From Parerythrobacter aestuarii (GTDB lineage Bacteria > Pseudomonadota > Alphaproteobacteria > Sphingomonadales > Sphingomonadaceae), in contig NZ_JARBWD010000001.1 in the NCBI RefSeq assembly GCF_030140925.1, forward strand, positions 1,364,001-1,428,000: a DNA stretch of 64,000 bases, given 5' to 3'. Of this stretch, positions 23,514-31,960 are shown one piece after another. The notes beneath the pieces were generated by a model. The model saw nothing but the letters and a program-made list of their open reading frames with translations. It searched no databases and was not told the DNA's origin. Numbering within the stretch: position 1 is the first letter of the stretch; each line of letters opens with the position of its first letter. Position numbers and translations under genes: made by a program.

Positions 23514-24998
23514 ATGGGGACTGCCCATACACAGATCCTTCGTCTCGCCCGTGCCGGCAATCCGGTGCGGGCGTGGCGCTTGTTCGAGGAACGAGGGCTG
23601 GGCGAGACTACAGAAGACCCCAAGGTCCTCACCCTCAAGGGTCGGTTGCTCAAGGACCTGGCCCGACTGGCTGTAGGGGATGAGCGGCAGAGCCGCTTTC
23701 GCGAAGCCTCGCAGGCTTATCGCGCTGCGTTTGCCATCGATGGAGACAGCTACCCGCTGATCAACGCCGCCATGCTGGAGTTGATGGCCGGTGACATTGC
23801 CAGCTCGCAGCGGCTCGCGCGGCAGGTGCTCGAATTGCTCGAGAGCGACCCGGAGCAAGGGGAGAACGCCTATTGGCGCGAGGCCACGCGCGCAGAGGCG
23901 CTGCTACTGCTGGCGCATCACAAGGAAGCCGAGTTATCCCTCCGTGCCGGGATCGCGCGACTTCCACTGGCATGGGAAGACCATGCCGCGACGATCGGTC
24001 AATTCGAGAGCATCCTGGCGGAGCAGGGAGCGGACAACGGGTGGCTCGATTCCTGTCGACCTCCGAGCGCGCTGCACTTCTGTGGCATTATCGGACTGGA
24101 CGAAGGTGACCCCGATCTTGCCGACATGCTGGCCGCTGCGCTCGATGACCTCAAGCCCGGCTTTGGCTTTGGTGCCTTGGCGGCCGGTGCCGATATCCTG
24201 ATTGCAGAAGCGCTGGTCGCGCGTGGCGCTCGCCTTCATGTTACTTTGCCCGGTTCGGTTGAGCAATTTCGGGCGGTTTCAGTGGAGCCCTATGGAGCCG
24301 GTTGGGGGCCGCGCTTTGACGCGCTGCTTGAGCAGGCTGAAACGCTCGACATACTCGACGCCGCGATCGATAATCATGACCTGCCGCTGGCTGAGGCGGT
24401 GGGCATGGGCGATTTGATCGCCATGGGGCAAACCCTGCGCCATGCGAGCATGTTCAGGAGCCGCGCCGTTGCACTCACCATTGTCGGTCAGGGAGAGCTT
24501 GCCCGGCCACATATCGAGGCATGGACGAAGACCGCGGTGCCCTTGCGACGGATTGAAACACTCCGGGTCGCGAGCCCCGTACGATCGCTGGGTGAAGCGG
24601 GAGAGCAAGACTTGCGCATGCACGCAGTGGTTGCTGCTTCGGCAGTCCCGGCGAGTGACCTGGCACGGGACCACGGCCTCGTGCCGGTAGTCGGCGCATC
24701 AGATGTGATGCTGGCAGATGTGGAGGCTGCGCTGCGCCTGATCGAAAGCCAACCCGACGGCCCCTGTGCCATCTCTATCGGGCTGATGTCCGAAACAAAT
24801 ATCGACACCGCCCTTGTTGCACGAACCAGGCAGATGCTGGCTGCGGCACCGGCGGGATCGATAGTAGCTGACCGTCAGTCGGCAATGATTTGCCAGGCAT
24901 CGAACCCGGATCTCAGGCTCGAGGAACTGGGGGAGCTGTCTTCGCTCTCAGGTCCCGTTTCGTTGTGGTCGCTGAGCCCGGCGAGGCCCGGTCAGTAG
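23514..24998 (+). CDS. TPR-like / SLOG-type nucleotide-sensing protein with degenerate cyclase-like tail
   Basis: A 494-residue protein. Residues 1-150 are helical repeats of TPR type. The middle part has FGALAAGADILIAEALVARGARLHVTLP (about residues 221-248), which matches the SLOG/TIR-associated nucleotide-binding fold often placed before class III cyclases. The last 170 residues align loosely with a cyclase domain: ARTRQMLAAAPAGSIVAD and the final SGPVSLWSLSP resemble the usual C-terminal cyclase strands, but the metal-binding Asp motifs are missing, so it cannot be a normal cyclase. It starts 9 bases after the previous gene and overlaps the convergent Crp-family gene by 7 bases. The cyclase relationship is by eye and tentative. 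Confidence 0.65.
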   Translation: MGTAHTQILRLARAGNPVRAWRLFEERGLGETTEDPKVLTLKGRLLKDLARLAVGDERQSRFREASQAYRAAFAIDGDSYPLINAAMLELMAGDIASSQRLARQVLELLESDPEQGENAYWREATRAEALLLLAHHKEAELSLRAGIARLPLAWEDHAATIGQFESILAEQGADNGWLDSCRPPSALHFCGIIGLDEGDPDLADMLAAALDDLKPGFGFGALAAGADILIAEALVARGARLHVTLPGSVEQFRAVSVEPYGAGWGPRFDALLEQAETLDILDAAIDNHDLPLAEAVGMGDLIAMGQTLRHASMFRSRAVALTIVGQGELARPHIEAWTKTAVPLRRIETLRVASPVRSLGEAGEQDLRMHAVVAASAVPASDLARDHGLVPVVGASDVMLADVEAALRLIESQPDGPCAISIGLMSETNIDTALVARTRQMLAAAPAGSIVADRQSAMICQASNPDLRLEELGELSSLSGPVSLWSLSPARPGQ

Positions 24999-25645
24999 AC
25001 GAGTTCTTCGAGCAAGCGGCGCGACCGGATGGCGAGCTGTGCTTCGCTACGCTCGACGATCCCGCGCCGTTCAAGCGCGCTGATGGCACGTGAACCTGTC
25101 TCACGGGTGGTCTGTGCCGTGAGAGCCAGCGCGGAGATGACCGGGGGTGGGGCAATATTGTCACTATTGCCAGCCAGACGCAGGAGCTCGCGATAGACGC
25201 GGCCGCTGGCCGACAATGTTACCCGCGCCGATAGGCGGTCGAGCACTATGTCGAGCTGGCCGGAGAAGATTGCCGCAAGGCCCGGCCCAAGGTCGGGATG
25301 CGCGTCCATCAGCCGGCGAAGGTCACGGGCTTCTACCTGCAGCGCGGCCACCGGCCCGAACGCGCGCGCATCATAGCCAATGTCGTCTTCGTCAGGAAAG
25401 GCACCGACCAATTCCCCCGGACCGAAAGAAGAGATCACCGTCGCCTGCCCATCGATGGAAACCGCCTGCAACTGCACTGTGCCGCTCAAAATCAGCCAAA
25501 GCTGCGAATTGCGGTCACCCTGGTGCATGATGAATGTTCGTGCCGGATAGTTACGTGCGACCATGGCGCCGGCCAACGCCGCAGCAGACGGTTTCGAACA
25601 ACCGAGGACTGCCTGCAAAGCCGATGTTCGTTCGTCGGTGTCCAT
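24992..25645 (-). CDS. Crp/Fnr-family transcription regulator
   Basis: A 217-residue regulator with an N-terminal cupin-type sensor domain (about 15-125) and a C-terminal winged helix-turn-helix (about 150-210; LTAQTTRETGSRAISALERRGIVE). In the sensor domain the GEL segment is followed by a run that lacks the canonical Arg-Ala/Ser-Thr of the cAMP-binding cassette, and there are no clustered Cys for an Fe-S centre. It therefore probably senses something other than cAMP or acts without a ligand. It is convergent with the SLOG gene. Confidence 0.85.
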   Translation of the reverse strand: MDTDERTSALQAVLGCSKPSAAALAGAMVARNYPARTFIMHQGDRNSQLWLILSGTVQLQAVSIDGQATVISSFGPGELVGAFPDEDDIGYDARAFGPVAALQVEARDLRRLMDAHPDLGPGLAAIFSGQLDIVLDRLSARVTLSASGRVYRELLRLAGNSDNIAPPPVISALALTAQTTRETGSRAISALERRGIVERSEAQLAIRSRRLLEELVY

Positions 25646-25712
25646 GCGCCCCTGCCATCAAACCCAGCGCATCATGCAAGGAGCGTCAGGGGTGGTCAAT
25701 TGCCCGCAACGC

Positions 25713-27236
25713 TCAAGCGGCTTCCTTCGCCGGGCAGTATTGCGCCAGGAACTGTTCATGGCTGGGCATGCTGTCCACGGCAAACCGGATCGATTTTTCC
25801 ATTTCGTCCAACTCGGCCTTGGTCTTTGCCAGGTGCAGCGTGTCGGCAATGGCATTGTGGCCGATCATCGGAATCCGCTGGCCCATCATCACCGCGGCCC
25901 AGCTTGTCTCCGTGAACAGTTCGTCTTCCTCGCGGAAGATCTGGCCATTGGCCTTGAACAGCTCGATCTTCTGCGTGAGCGTATCGGGCACATCCATCGT
26001 GCGGCAGTAGTTCCAGAATTCCGAATCGGTCCTCTCCGTCGCCTTGTAGTGCAGGATCAGGAAATCGCGGATGCGCGCGTATTCGCGCTCGGTCAGGCGG
26101 TTGAAGGTGTCGCGCTGGGCATCGGTGATACCATCGAGCGAAAGCATCGAGATCAGCTTGTCGACACCGGTGTTGATCAAGTGGATCGAAGTCGACTCAA
26201 GCGGCTCCATGAAGCCGGCAGCAAGGCCGAGCGCGACAACATTCCTGTTCCAGAATTTCTTGCGATGGCCGGTCACGAATCGCAGGTGATTGGGATCGGC
26301 AGTCGGTTTCCCTGCCATGTTCTGGACAAGGATATCGGTGGCTTCATCCGCTTCCATGAAACTGTCGCAATAAACATGACCATTGCCATTGCGATGCTGC
26401 AGCGGGACTTGCCATTGCCAGCCAGCGGGATGCGCGGTGGCCTTGGTGAAGGGCGGGGGCGGGCTGCCGTCGTCGCGGTTGCAGGGCAGGGCGACTGCGC
26501 GGTTGCATGGGAGCCAGTGCGTCCACTCGGTGTAGCCTGTCTCCAGCGCCTGTTCGATGAGCAAGCCGCGGAAGCCCGAGCAATCGACGAACAAGTCGCC
26601 TTCCAGGACCTGGCCGCTGTCGAGCTGGACGGAGATCACATCGCCACTTTCGGGATCGAGCTTGGCGTCGACGATCTTGCCTTCCTGTCGGACTACGCCG
26701 CGAGCTTCAGCATATTTGCGCAGGAATGCGGCATAGGCGGTGGCGTTGATGTGATAGGCGTAATTGACCGGTGGCAAGTCATCGCGGGCACCGTTGCGGG
26801 TGTAGTCCTGCGTACGCGAGAAGCGTCCGAAATAGGCCGCCATGGTTTCCACATTGAAGACCTGGAGCGGGCGCCTGTCGCCTTCCTGCCGGAGCCTGTG
26901 CCAGACTTGATGGAATGAAATGCCACCCATGGAATAGCCGTAGGCGCCGAATGGGTGGATATAGCTGTCACCGACCTGGCCCCAATTGACGAACTGGATA
27001 CCCAGCTTGAAGCTGCCCTGGACTGCAGCGAGCATTTCATGCTCCGGAATTTCCAGCAGTTCGTTGAAATTGACGAATGGCGGGATGGTTGCTTCGCCCA
27101 CGCCGACGGTGCCGATCGCTTCGGATTCGACCAATGTGATGTCGACGAGATTGTTATTCTTGAGTCGCGAGAGCGCCGCAGCTGCCATCCAGCCAGCGGT
27201 GCCGCCGCCTACGATGATGATATTCTTGATCGCCAT
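25713..27236 (-). CDS. Tryptophan-halogenase-family flavoprotein
   Basis: A 507-residue FAD-dependent halogenase homologue. It has the N-terminal dinucleotide motif GGGTAGWMAAAAL, the catalytic-lysine region SFKLGIQFVNWG, the WxWx(I/V)P signature as WQWQVPLQ, and EPLESTSIHLI carrying the conserved Glu. The halogenating machinery thus looks intact. In sphingomonads and caulobacters such genes usually sit beside TonB receptors for glycans, as here, and their substrate is not known. It is divergent from the receptor across a 243-base region with several palindromes, so the two are probably co-regulated. Confidence 0.88.
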   Translation of the reverse strand: MAIKNIIIVGGGTAGWMAAAALSRLKNNNLVDITLVESEAIGTVGVGEATIPPFVNFNELLEIPEHEMLAAVQGSFKLGIQFVNWGQVGDSYIHPFGAYGYSMGGISFHQVWHRLRQEGDRRPLQVFNVETMAAYFGRFSRTQDYTRNGARDDLPPVNYAYHINATAYAAFLRKYAEARGVVRQEGKIVDAKLDPESGDVISVQLDSGQVLEGDLFVDCSGFRGLLIEQALETGYTEWTHWLPCNRAVALPCNRDDGSPPPPFTKATAHPAGWQWQVPLQHRNGNGHVYCDSFMEADEATDILVQNMAGKPTADPNHLRFVTGHRKKFWNRNVVALGLAAGFMEPLESTSIHLINTGVDKLISMLSLDGITDAQRDTFNRLTEREYARIRDFLILHYKATERTDSEFWNYCRTMDVPDTLTQKIELFKANGQIFREEDELFTETSWAAVMMGQRIPMIGHNAIADTLHLAKTKAELDEMEKSIRFAVDSMPSHEQFLAQYCPAKEAA

Positions 27237-27326
27237 GGTGGTTCTTCAACTATCCCCGTTTGCGGCAAAGGCTATCGCGCGGCGCGCCTCACTGCAATCG
27301 TGCGAAAAGGTATGCCGCCTAACGAT

Positions 27327-27344
27327 TGTTGCTAGCATGCAACA
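27327..27344. promoter_or_regulatory. Inverted repeat TGTTGC-N6-GCAACA
   Basis: Perfect 6-base arms around TAGCAT in the divergent promoter region of the halogenase-like and TonB receptor genes. Size and symmetry suit a dimeric regulator. It differs from the GAACGTTC sites next to it, so a second regulator may act here. Confidence 0.4.
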
Positions 27345-27350
27345 GGGCCA

Positions 27351-27366
27351 TTGTGAACGTTCATTT
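27351..27366. promoter_or_regulatory. LacI-type operator candidate 1 (GAACGTTC core)
   Basis: TTGTGAACGTTCATTT contains the perfect 10-base palindrome TGAACGTTCA with a central CG, as typical of LacI-family operators. The same core occurs before the GH3 gene and before the first tail-collar gene. Its centre is 22 bases (two helical turns) from candidate 2. Confidence 0.5.
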
Positions 27367-27372
27367 TGAGGC

Positions 27373-27388
27373 TTGTGAACGATCACAA
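27373..27388. promoter_or_regulatory. LacI-type operator candidate 2
   Basis: TTGTGAACGATCACAA is a near-perfect 16-base palindrome with the same left half-site as candidate 1 (TTGTGAACG). The tandem pair lies about 100 bases upstream of the TonB receptor start and about 140 bases from the halogenase start. A CRP-like reading (TGTGA-N4-TCACA) is possible, but the spacer is 4 rather than 6. Confidence 0.5.
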
Positions 27389-27479
27389 TTAGGTCTAACT
27401 GAAACTCGAGGAGCAGCATATTCATGCGCTCCGTGGGGATTCTTGTACCACAGAGGTACAGGATGGAACTTGAGGGAGG

Positions 27480-30400
27480 ATGGCTTTGTCACGCCGCACC
27501 ACTGATACGAATTCCGTTTCGCGCCGCGTTCTTGCCCTGGGGACTGCTTCCAGCATCGCACTGTGCGCGACGCTGGCGACGCCTGTATATGCGCAGGACG
27601 CCGAGGAGGAGCCTGCGGCCGAGGGTTCGCAGGATGATTCGAACATCATCACTGTAACGGGCTTCCGGGCCTCGCTGCAGAACTCGCAGTCGCTCAAGCA
27701 GAATGCCGACACGTTTGTCGATGCGATCACGGCGGAAGATATCGGCGCGCTCCCGGATCGCTCGGTCGCCGAGGCGCTGCAGCGTGTTCCCGGCGTGAAC
27801 ATCGGCCGGTTCGAAAAGACCACCGACCCCGACCGCTTCTCGGTCGAGGGCACCGGCGTGATCATTCGTGGCCTGCCTTACACGCGTTCGGAACTGAACG
27901 GTCGTGAGATTTTCTCGGCAACGGGCGGTCGTGTCCTCAGCTTTGAAGATGTTTCGCCGGAGCTTCTGGGCCGCGTCGAAGTCTTCAAGAACGTCACCGC
28001 CGACATGGTCGAAGGTGCGATCGCTGGTACGGTAAACCTCGTCACCCGCAAGCCGCTTGACAACCGCGGTGTCCACATCGCCGGTTCGATCGAAGGTAAC
28101 TATGGCGACCTGCGCGATGAGTGGTCGCCGACCTTCAACCTGCTGGGTTCGGCCACGGTTGATTCCGACAAGGGTACGCTGGGCGTCCAGTTGGCCTATT
28201 CCAAGTCCAAGCTGAAGAGCCGCACCGACGCGACTCAGATCGCCGACCCTTGCTACCGCGATCCGTCCTACTCGGGTGACTGTTTGCGCGTGCTGACGCT
28301 GACCTCGGGTGGCTTCAGCAACCAGAACTTTGACGAAAGCAACTTCCCGCCGGCTGGCGCGGTGGTTGTTCCGAAGGGGGCTGGCGTCCGCACCACCGAC
28401 CTCGATCGCGAGCGCGAGGCATGGGCGGCTGTTGTCCAGTACGAAAACCCGACCGGCGACTTCCTGATCACCATGGAATGGCTCCGCTCGGAAACGAGCT
28501 TCGACACTGAAGAATTTGCCTTCATCGCGCCGCCTGCGGCCGATGTCGATGGACTGTTCCCAGTGCCGCGCGCGGGCAGCACGTGGACTTTCGATGACAA
28601 TGGCGTCTTCCAAAGCGGTGTCCTGACCCAGCGTCCGGGCGATGCTTACGCCACGCCGTTTGGTTGGGGTGGTCTCAACGTCGAAGCTCTGCGTTTCGTG
28701 CGTTCGACCAAGTCGGTGACGGAAGACTTCTCGTTCGACCTTGACTGGAGCATCACGGATCGTCTGCGCGTGAACTTCGAAGCCCAGCATATCGACGGCA
28801 AGCTTCGCCGCGATTCGGTCTTCGGTGCGACACGGACTTGGGCAGATGTTGCTCTCGATCTCTCGGGTAATACGCCAAGCGTCGAGTTCCTCGCGCCCAT
28901 GGGTGCGCCCGACGACTATTTCACCAGCGGCTTCTACAGCTACTACTGGTTCGGGCTCGACAGCCGCGAGAAGAACGAAGGTGAAATGGACAGCCTGCGC
29001 TTTGATGCCGAATACGACATCAGCGACGAGGGCTTCTTCAAGAGCGCCCGTTTCGGTGCCCGCTGGGCCGATCGCGACCGCACGACCCGGAACACCAACT
29101 TCAGCACCTGGGGTAACCTGTCAGCTCCGTGGGCTGGCCGTGCGGGCTGTGCTCCGTGGGGCGAAGGCCCAGGCTGTTTCCAGGGTCCGGGGCCGTACGT
29201 CCCCGACTGGTCGGGCTTCACTCCGGGGCGCTTCTACACTGGCCTTCCGGGCCAGGAATTCGCGATCGCAGGCGGTGTCTACACCGATGAGTTTCCGGAC
29301 TACTCGAGCTTCCGTGCACCGTTCGGTGACGGGTTCCAGCGGGGCAACACGCCGATCCCGGTTCCGGGTGGCGGTTCGTGGTTCTTTGGCGGGGATGACT
29401 TCCTCGGCGAATACCTGGCCGGCATCACCGACCAGCAGATCGAAGAGATCCAGGCAGCTGGTGTTTCACCGGAGCGCTTCAACTACGGCGTAAACGGCCG
29501 TACGCGCCAGGATCCGTTCAACCCGCTGCCGGGCAACACGGTCCCCTGTGACATCGAAGGCTTCTTCTGCCCGACCGAAGTTTCGACCGTGGGTGAAATC
29601 ACCAAGGCGGCTTATGCCCGGATCGATTTCGGGACCGAGTTCAGCAATGGCTGGGTGCTCGATGGCAACTTCGGCATGCGTTACGTCGAGACCAAGATCG
29701 ATGCGCCATCCATCATTGCATACCCTGATCCGGGTCGCTTCGATGATGTCGGCAACGGCGGTAATGGCGACGGTGTCGTGCAGGTTGCCGAAATCCAGAC
29801 GAACTGTGCTGGACCGGTGCGCATCCCGGGCGCCGTCAGGGGCTATTGCGATCCAGCATTTGCACCGCGGCTTGCTGAATTCGCCGCAGCTCACACTGGC
29901 GAGTTCATTCGCCTAGATCAGAAGATCACCTTCGATCAGTGGCTGCCGAGCTTCAATGCCAAGCTCGATGTGGGTGGCGGTTTGCTGTTCCGCGCGGCCG
30001 TCTCGAAGGGTATTTCGCGGCCCGATTTGCAGCTGCTCGCAATCAACGGCGCAGTTGGTGACAACACCGGTGCCCTGCTGGAAGCCGGCACGCTCACTAC
30101 GGGGCCCTTGTTCACTATCCGAACGGGCAACCGCAACCTGCTCCCGGTGAAGTCGTGGAACTTCGACCTTTCGGCCGAATGGTACTTCGACGATGTCGGA
30201 TCGCTTACGGCTTCGGTCTTCCTGAAAGACATCTCGGGGATCGTGAGCAATGGCTTCGAGGTCCGCGAACTGAACGGTGCCTCGTCGCCGACAGCGGAAT
30301 ATGTCTTCCAGGGTCCGTTCAACGACCAGAGCGGCCAGCTCAAGGGCTTCGAGATCGCGTATCAGCAGACGTGGGACTTCCTCCCCGGCTTGCTGAGCGG

Positions 30401-30875
30401 GTTCGGCGGCCAGTTCACTTATACCTATGTGGATGGCTCGGACTTCTCCAACCCGAACCTTGCTGCGGTGGGTCAGTCGTCCGTCACTACCGGTACGAAT
30501 GAACTTGGAGGCGGTGCGTTTACGGCGGGTCAGCCGCTCGCCGGCATCTCCAAGCACACGATCAACGCGACACTGTTCTACGAAAAGGGTCCGTTCGCTG
30601 CCCGTGCAGCCTACAACTGGCGTTCGGCATTCCTGATCACGCCGCGGGACGACATCATTCCGTTCTCGCCGATCTGGCAGGAATCCACTGGTCAGCTCGA
30701 TGCTTCGGTCTTCTATGCGGTGACCGACAACATCAAGGTGGGTGTCCAGGCCGTGAACCTGCTCGACGAAGTGACCCGGACCTCGCAGGTCGTGAACTTC
30801 GACGGATTGCGGGTCCCGCGCTCGGCGTTCCGCAATGACCGACGCTACACCTTGATCGCTCGCTTCGACTTCTAA
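27480..30875 (+). CDS. TonB-dependent receptor, probable oligosaccharide transporter
   Basis: A 1131-residue outer-membrane receptor that imports substrate with energy from TonB. Signal peptide at residues 1-38 (ending VYA-QD), a TonB-box-like segment (IITVTGFRASL), plug domain with DRSVAEALQRVPGVNI and the typical region TGVIIRGLPYTRSELNGRE, then a large barrel ending in Phe (IARFDF). Size and plug signature fit the Xanthomonas/Caulobacter receptor family used for plant and algal glycans. GAGGGAGG directly abuts the ATG; a TTG two codons later would have better spacing. Neighbouring GH16 and GH3 enzymes point to a beta-1,3-glucan oligosaccharide as cargo. Confidence 0.92.
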   Translation: MALSRRTTDTNSVSRRVLALGTASSIALCATLATPVYAQDAEEEPAAEGSQDDSNIITVTGFRASLQNSQSLKQNADTFVDAITAEDIGALPDRSVAEALQRVPGVNIGRFEKTTDPDRFSVEGTGVIIRGLPYTRSELNGREIFSATGGRVLSFEDVSPELLGRVEVFKNVTADMVEGAIAGTVNLVTRKPLDNRGVHIAGSIEGNYGDLRDEWSPTFNLLGSATVDSDKGTLGVQLAYSKSKLKSRTDATQIADPCYRDPSYSGDCLRVLTLTSGGFSNQNFDESNFPPAGAVVVPKGAGVRTTDLDREREAWAAVVQYENPTGDFLITMEWLRSETSFDTEEFAFIAPPAADVDGLFPVPRAGSTWTFDDNGVFQSGVLTQRPGDAYATPFGWGGLNVEALRFVRSTKSVTEDFSFDLDWSITDRLRVNFEAQHIDGKLRRDSVFGATRTWADVALDLSGNTPSVEFLAPMGAPDDYFTSGFYSYYWFGLDSREKNEGEMDSLRFDAEYDISDEGFFKSARFGARWADRDRTTRNTNFSTWGNLSAPWAGRAGCAPWGEGPGCFQGPGPYVPDWSGFTPGRFYTGLPGQEFAIAGGVYTDEFPDYSSFRAPFGDGFQRGNTPIPVPGGGSWFFGGDDFLGEYLAGITDQQIEEIQAAGVSPERFNYGVNGRTRQDPFNPLPGNTVPCDIEGFFCPTEVSTVGEITKAAYARIDFGTEFSNGWVLDGNFGMRYVETKIDAPSIIAYPDPGRFDDVGNGGNGDGVVQVAEIQTNCAGPVRIPGAVRGYCDPAFAPRLAEFAAAHTGEFIRLDQKITFDQWLPSFNAKLDVGGGLLFRAAVSKGISRPDLQLLAINGAVGDNTGALLEAGTLTTGPLFTIRTGNRNLLPVKSWNFDLSAEWYFDDVGSLTASVFLKDISGIVSNGFEVRELNGASSPTAEYVFQGPFNDQSGQLKGFEIAYQQTWDFLPGLLSGFGGQFTYTYVDGSDFSNPNLAAVGQSSVTTGTNELGGGAFTAGQPLAGISKHTINATLFYEKGPFAARAAYNWRSAFLITPRDDIIPFSPIWQESTGQLDASVFYAVTDNIKVGVQAVNLLDEVTRTSQVVNFDGLRVPRSAFRNDRRYTLIARFDF

Positions 30876-30904
30876 AGTCGATGCAATAGAGGGACAGGAA
30901 ATGG

Positions 30905-30938
30905 GCGGGCCCTTGCTTGTAGCGAGGGCCCGCTCTTT
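30905..30938 (+). terminator. Rho-independent terminator after the TonB receptor
   Basis: GCGGGCCCTTGC and GCGAGGGCCCGC form a 12-pair stem (one G-U) around TTGTA, followed by TCTTTAATTT. It lies 29 bases after the receptor stop and before the GH16 gene, so it should limit read-through into the enzyme genes. Confidence 0.85.
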
Positions 30939-30974
30939 AATTTAGGGCTTAAGGCAATCGGGAGGGACAATCCG

Positions 30975-31958
30975 ATGACCAAAGCATTCCGCCTTCTGGT
31001 CGCGTTGACTCCGGCGCTTGTTTTGAGTGCCGGCTGCAATGCCGCGGGAGACGATATGGTCCAGCCTGCGCAAGATGGCTGGGAGATGGTCTGGTCCGAC
31101 GAATTTGACACCGACACAATCGACCGCAGCAAGTGGGACTTCGACATCAATTGCTGGGGCGGCGGCAACAACGAGCGACAGTGCTACACTGATAGTCTGC
31201 GCAACGCGGCGATCGTTGACGGTGTGTTGGTGATCACTGCGCTGAAGGAAGAGTCGAAAGGTCCTGCCCTGCCGTTGCACATGCGCGCCGAAGCCGATGA
31301 TCCGGACGCTACGGCGACCAAGCCCTATTCCAGTGCGCGCATGGTCACTCGCGGCAAGGCGTCCTGGAAATACGGCAAGTTCGAAGTTCGTGCCAAGCTG
31401 CCCCAGGGACAGGGCACCTGGCCGGCAATATGGATGTTGCCTGAAGGGGATGCCTACGGCGGTTGGGCCAAGTCAGGGGAGATCGACATCCTCGAAGCGG
31501 TTAATCTTGGCGTGGAATGCGCGGCTGAGAAAGGCTGTGAAGAAGGTGGCGAAAACACCATTCTCGGCACGCTTCATTTCGGCGGTGCCTGGCCCGACAA
31601 TGATTTCGCCAGCACGGAGATCAGCTATCCGGCTGTGCTCGACAGGGAATTCCACACCTACGGTGTGATCTGGGGCGAAGGCATCTTCGTCTGGACAGTA
31701 GACGGCAAGCCCTTTGCCACCAAGCGCGCGGAAGACTGGTTCACCACCAAAAGCGACGATCCCAATGCGCCGTTCGACAAGCCGTTTCACCTGATCCTCA
31801 ACCTCGCCATCGGGGGCGGCCTGCCGGAGGAGCGCGCGTTGGGTGGCGTCGATGAAAGCGGTTTTCCCAAGACCATGGAAGTCGACTGGGTTCGTGTCTG
31901 GCAATGCGGCGAGGACCGCGATAAAGGCACGGCCTGCATCCTCGGGAGGGATGAGTAA
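30975..31958 (+). CDS. GH16 family glucanase (laminarinase-like) lipoprotein
   Basis: A 327-residue glycoside hydrolase. The N-terminal signal ends in a lipobox-type LSAGC, so it is probably anchored in a membrane. The GH16 active-site motif GEIDILE is complete (nucleophile E169, D171, acid/base E174), with the usual GTWPAIWMLP before it and the C-terminal MEVDWVRVWQ. This motif form is typical of endo-1,3-beta-glucanases acting on laminarin-like glucans; the exact linkage is not certain. It starts after GGGAGGG and is followed 2 bases later by the LacI regulator. Confidence 0.9.
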   Translation: MTKAFRLLVALTPALVLSAGCNAAGDDMVQPAQDGWEMVWSDEFDTDTIDRSKWDFDINCWGGGNNERQCYTDSLRNAAIVDGVLVITALKEESKGPALPLHMRAEADDPDATATKPYSSARMVTRGKASWKYGKFEVRAKLPQGQGTWPAIWMLPEGDAYGGWAKSGEIDILEAVNLGVECAAEKGCEEGGENTILGTLHFGGAWPDNDFASTEISYPAVLDREFHTYGVIWGEGIFVWTVDGKPFATKRAEDWFTTKSDDPNAPFDKPFHLILNLAIGGGLPEERALGGVDESGFPKTMEVDWVRVWQCGEDRDKGTACILGRDE

Positions 31959-31960
31959 AA

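Noticed and set aside
24992..25645. Crp-family gene as the cAMP receptor of the cytochrome locus
   Set aside because: Its sensor domain lacks the Arg-Ala/Ser-Thr phosphate contact, and it is separated from the locus by unrelated genes.
25563..26918. 451-codon plus-strand frame opposite the halogenase-like gene
   Set aside because: Antisense to a gene with intact halogenase signatures.
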